From Bacillota bacterium (lineage in GTDB: Bacteria; Bacillota; Tb-RUG-66): 15,352 nucleotides of DNA. Each line of letters opens with the position of its first letter. The first letter of the stretch is position 1. The position numbers and the translations under genes are program-made. The DNA is taken from positions 1-15,352 of the forward strand of contig JAEEYS010000033.1 in the NCBI GenBank assembly GCA_016288255.1. The letters are read 5' to 3'. The notes beneath the pieces were generated by a model. That model ran no database searches. It was given only the letters and a program-made list of their open reading frames with translations, and was not told the origin of the DNA. Shown one piece after another: positions 14,715 to 15,352 of the stretch.

Positions 14715-15284
14715 TTATTCCTCACTTTTTGCCGTCATCAAACTGCCCTTTTCCGTAATGATCATATCCACCGGAATATCCAAAGGGTCATGCGGCACTT
14801 GTTCTTCCACCTGAAAAGAATAAGCCAAAGCGACTTTTAATACATCTTGTTTGTCCTGTAAAAACCGATCATAATAGCCTTTTCCGAAACCGACCCGGTT
14901 CCCTTTTGGGTCGAATACCACGCCGGGCACGATCACAATATCCAGTTTTCCCTCAAAAACGGTATCGGAAATCGGTTCCAAGATCCCAAATCGTCCCGGA
15001 CGCATTTCTTTTTCCAAATCTTTTATCAAAATCGGTTTGATCTCATACCGATCATTGGTTTTCGGCACAATGAGTTTCTTTTGATCGGACAAAATACGGT
15101 TGATGATCCCAAGCGTATCCGCTTCGTTTCGAAAAGATACATAACTCATAATGCTGGAAGCGGTCCGATACCAATCGCTATTTAAAAACAGCGTTTCGAT
15201 TGCTTTACTTTTTTCCATCCATTCTTCTTTCGAAAGAAGATCTCTTTTTTCCAAAATCTTCTTCCGTATTTCTTTTTTATCCAT
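14715..15284 (-). CDS. fau: 5-formyltetrahydrofolate cyclo-ligase
   Basis: A 189-residue cytoplasmic enzyme that converts 5-formyltetrahydrofolate to 5,10-methenyltetrahydrofolate with ATP, salvaging folate in one-carbon metabolism. The family signature is clear: VPGVVFDPKGNRVGFGKG (119-136), GYYDRFL (136-142), the N-terminal basic helix with R14, and the LEP segment (102-104). Length is normal. The start ATG is preceded by AAGGAGA. A TATAAT-like -10 is visible at 15322-15327, but the window ends before a convincing -35 can be judged. No terminator was seen between it and rex, so read-through into rex is possible alongside the rex promoter. Confidence 0.95.
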   Translation of the reverse strand: MDKKEIRKKILEKRDLLSKEEWMEKSKAIETLFLNSDWYRTASSIMSYVSFRNEADTLGIINRILSDQKKLIVPKTNDRYEIKPILIKDLEKEMRPGRFGILEPISDTVFEGKLDIVIVPGVVFDPKGNRVGFGKGYYDRFLQDKQDVLKVALAYSFQVEEQVPHDPLDIPVDMIITEKGSLMTAKSEE

Positions 15285-15352
15285 TTTTTCTCCTTCGGTT
15301 TTTACTTTTTTTTTTACTTTTATTATATTTTATATTGATGCTTAGCACTATC

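Noticed and set aside
1..15352. Metal-resistance operon as part of a mobile element or genomic island
   Set aside because: No transposase, integrase, terminal repeats or tRNA target site is visible, and base composition looks similar to the neighbouring genes by eye.

Overview
The window reads as a chromosomal piece of a low-to-mid GC Clostridia-type Firmicute. Supporting signs are strong AGGAGG-like ribosome sites, sigma-A promoters with 17-bp spacers, a Rex redox repressor, two DegV proteins and a CmpB-type membrane protein. The species cannot be named from the sequence. No rRNA, tRNA, CRISPR array, transposase or phage gene was seen.

Region 1 (1-5426, + strand) is a metal-efflux operon: an ArsR/SmtB-family sensor behind a near-consensus promoter and a perfect inverted repeat, then a Cd/Zn/Pb P-type ATPase (cadA) and a Cu(I) P-type ATPase (copA). 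It ends at a bidirectional terminator shared with the convergent degV gene.

Region 2 (5427-10500) is the most unusual part. A radical SAM gene, broken by one in-frame TAA, and a DegV gene are transcribed leftward. Divergent to them are a cysteine-stripped radical-SAM-like pseudoenzyme and an overlapping patatin-like phospholipase, transcribed rightward. A DhaS-like TetR regulator follows convergently. The divergent promoter region carries three 22-bp boxes spaced exactly 29 bp apart, and a fourth lies upstream of the TetR gene. Best form of the box: GGACA-N12-TGTCC. In all three promoter-linked cases the box ends exactly one base before the -35 hexamer. I infer a small regulon of TetR, radical SAM/DegV and pseudo-SAM/patatin, probably concerned with lipid or fatty-acid handling and controlled by the TetR protein, perhaps as an activator.

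Region 3 (10530-12610, - strand) is an apparent three-gene operon: free methionine-(R)-sulfoxide reductase, an HD-domain hydrolase, and a CmpB-family membrane protein with an 11-residue tandem-repeat coiled coil.

Region 4 (12701-15352, - strand) holds housekeeping genes: a second degV paralog with its own promoter and terminator, rex, and 5-formyltetrahydrofolate cyclo-ligase.
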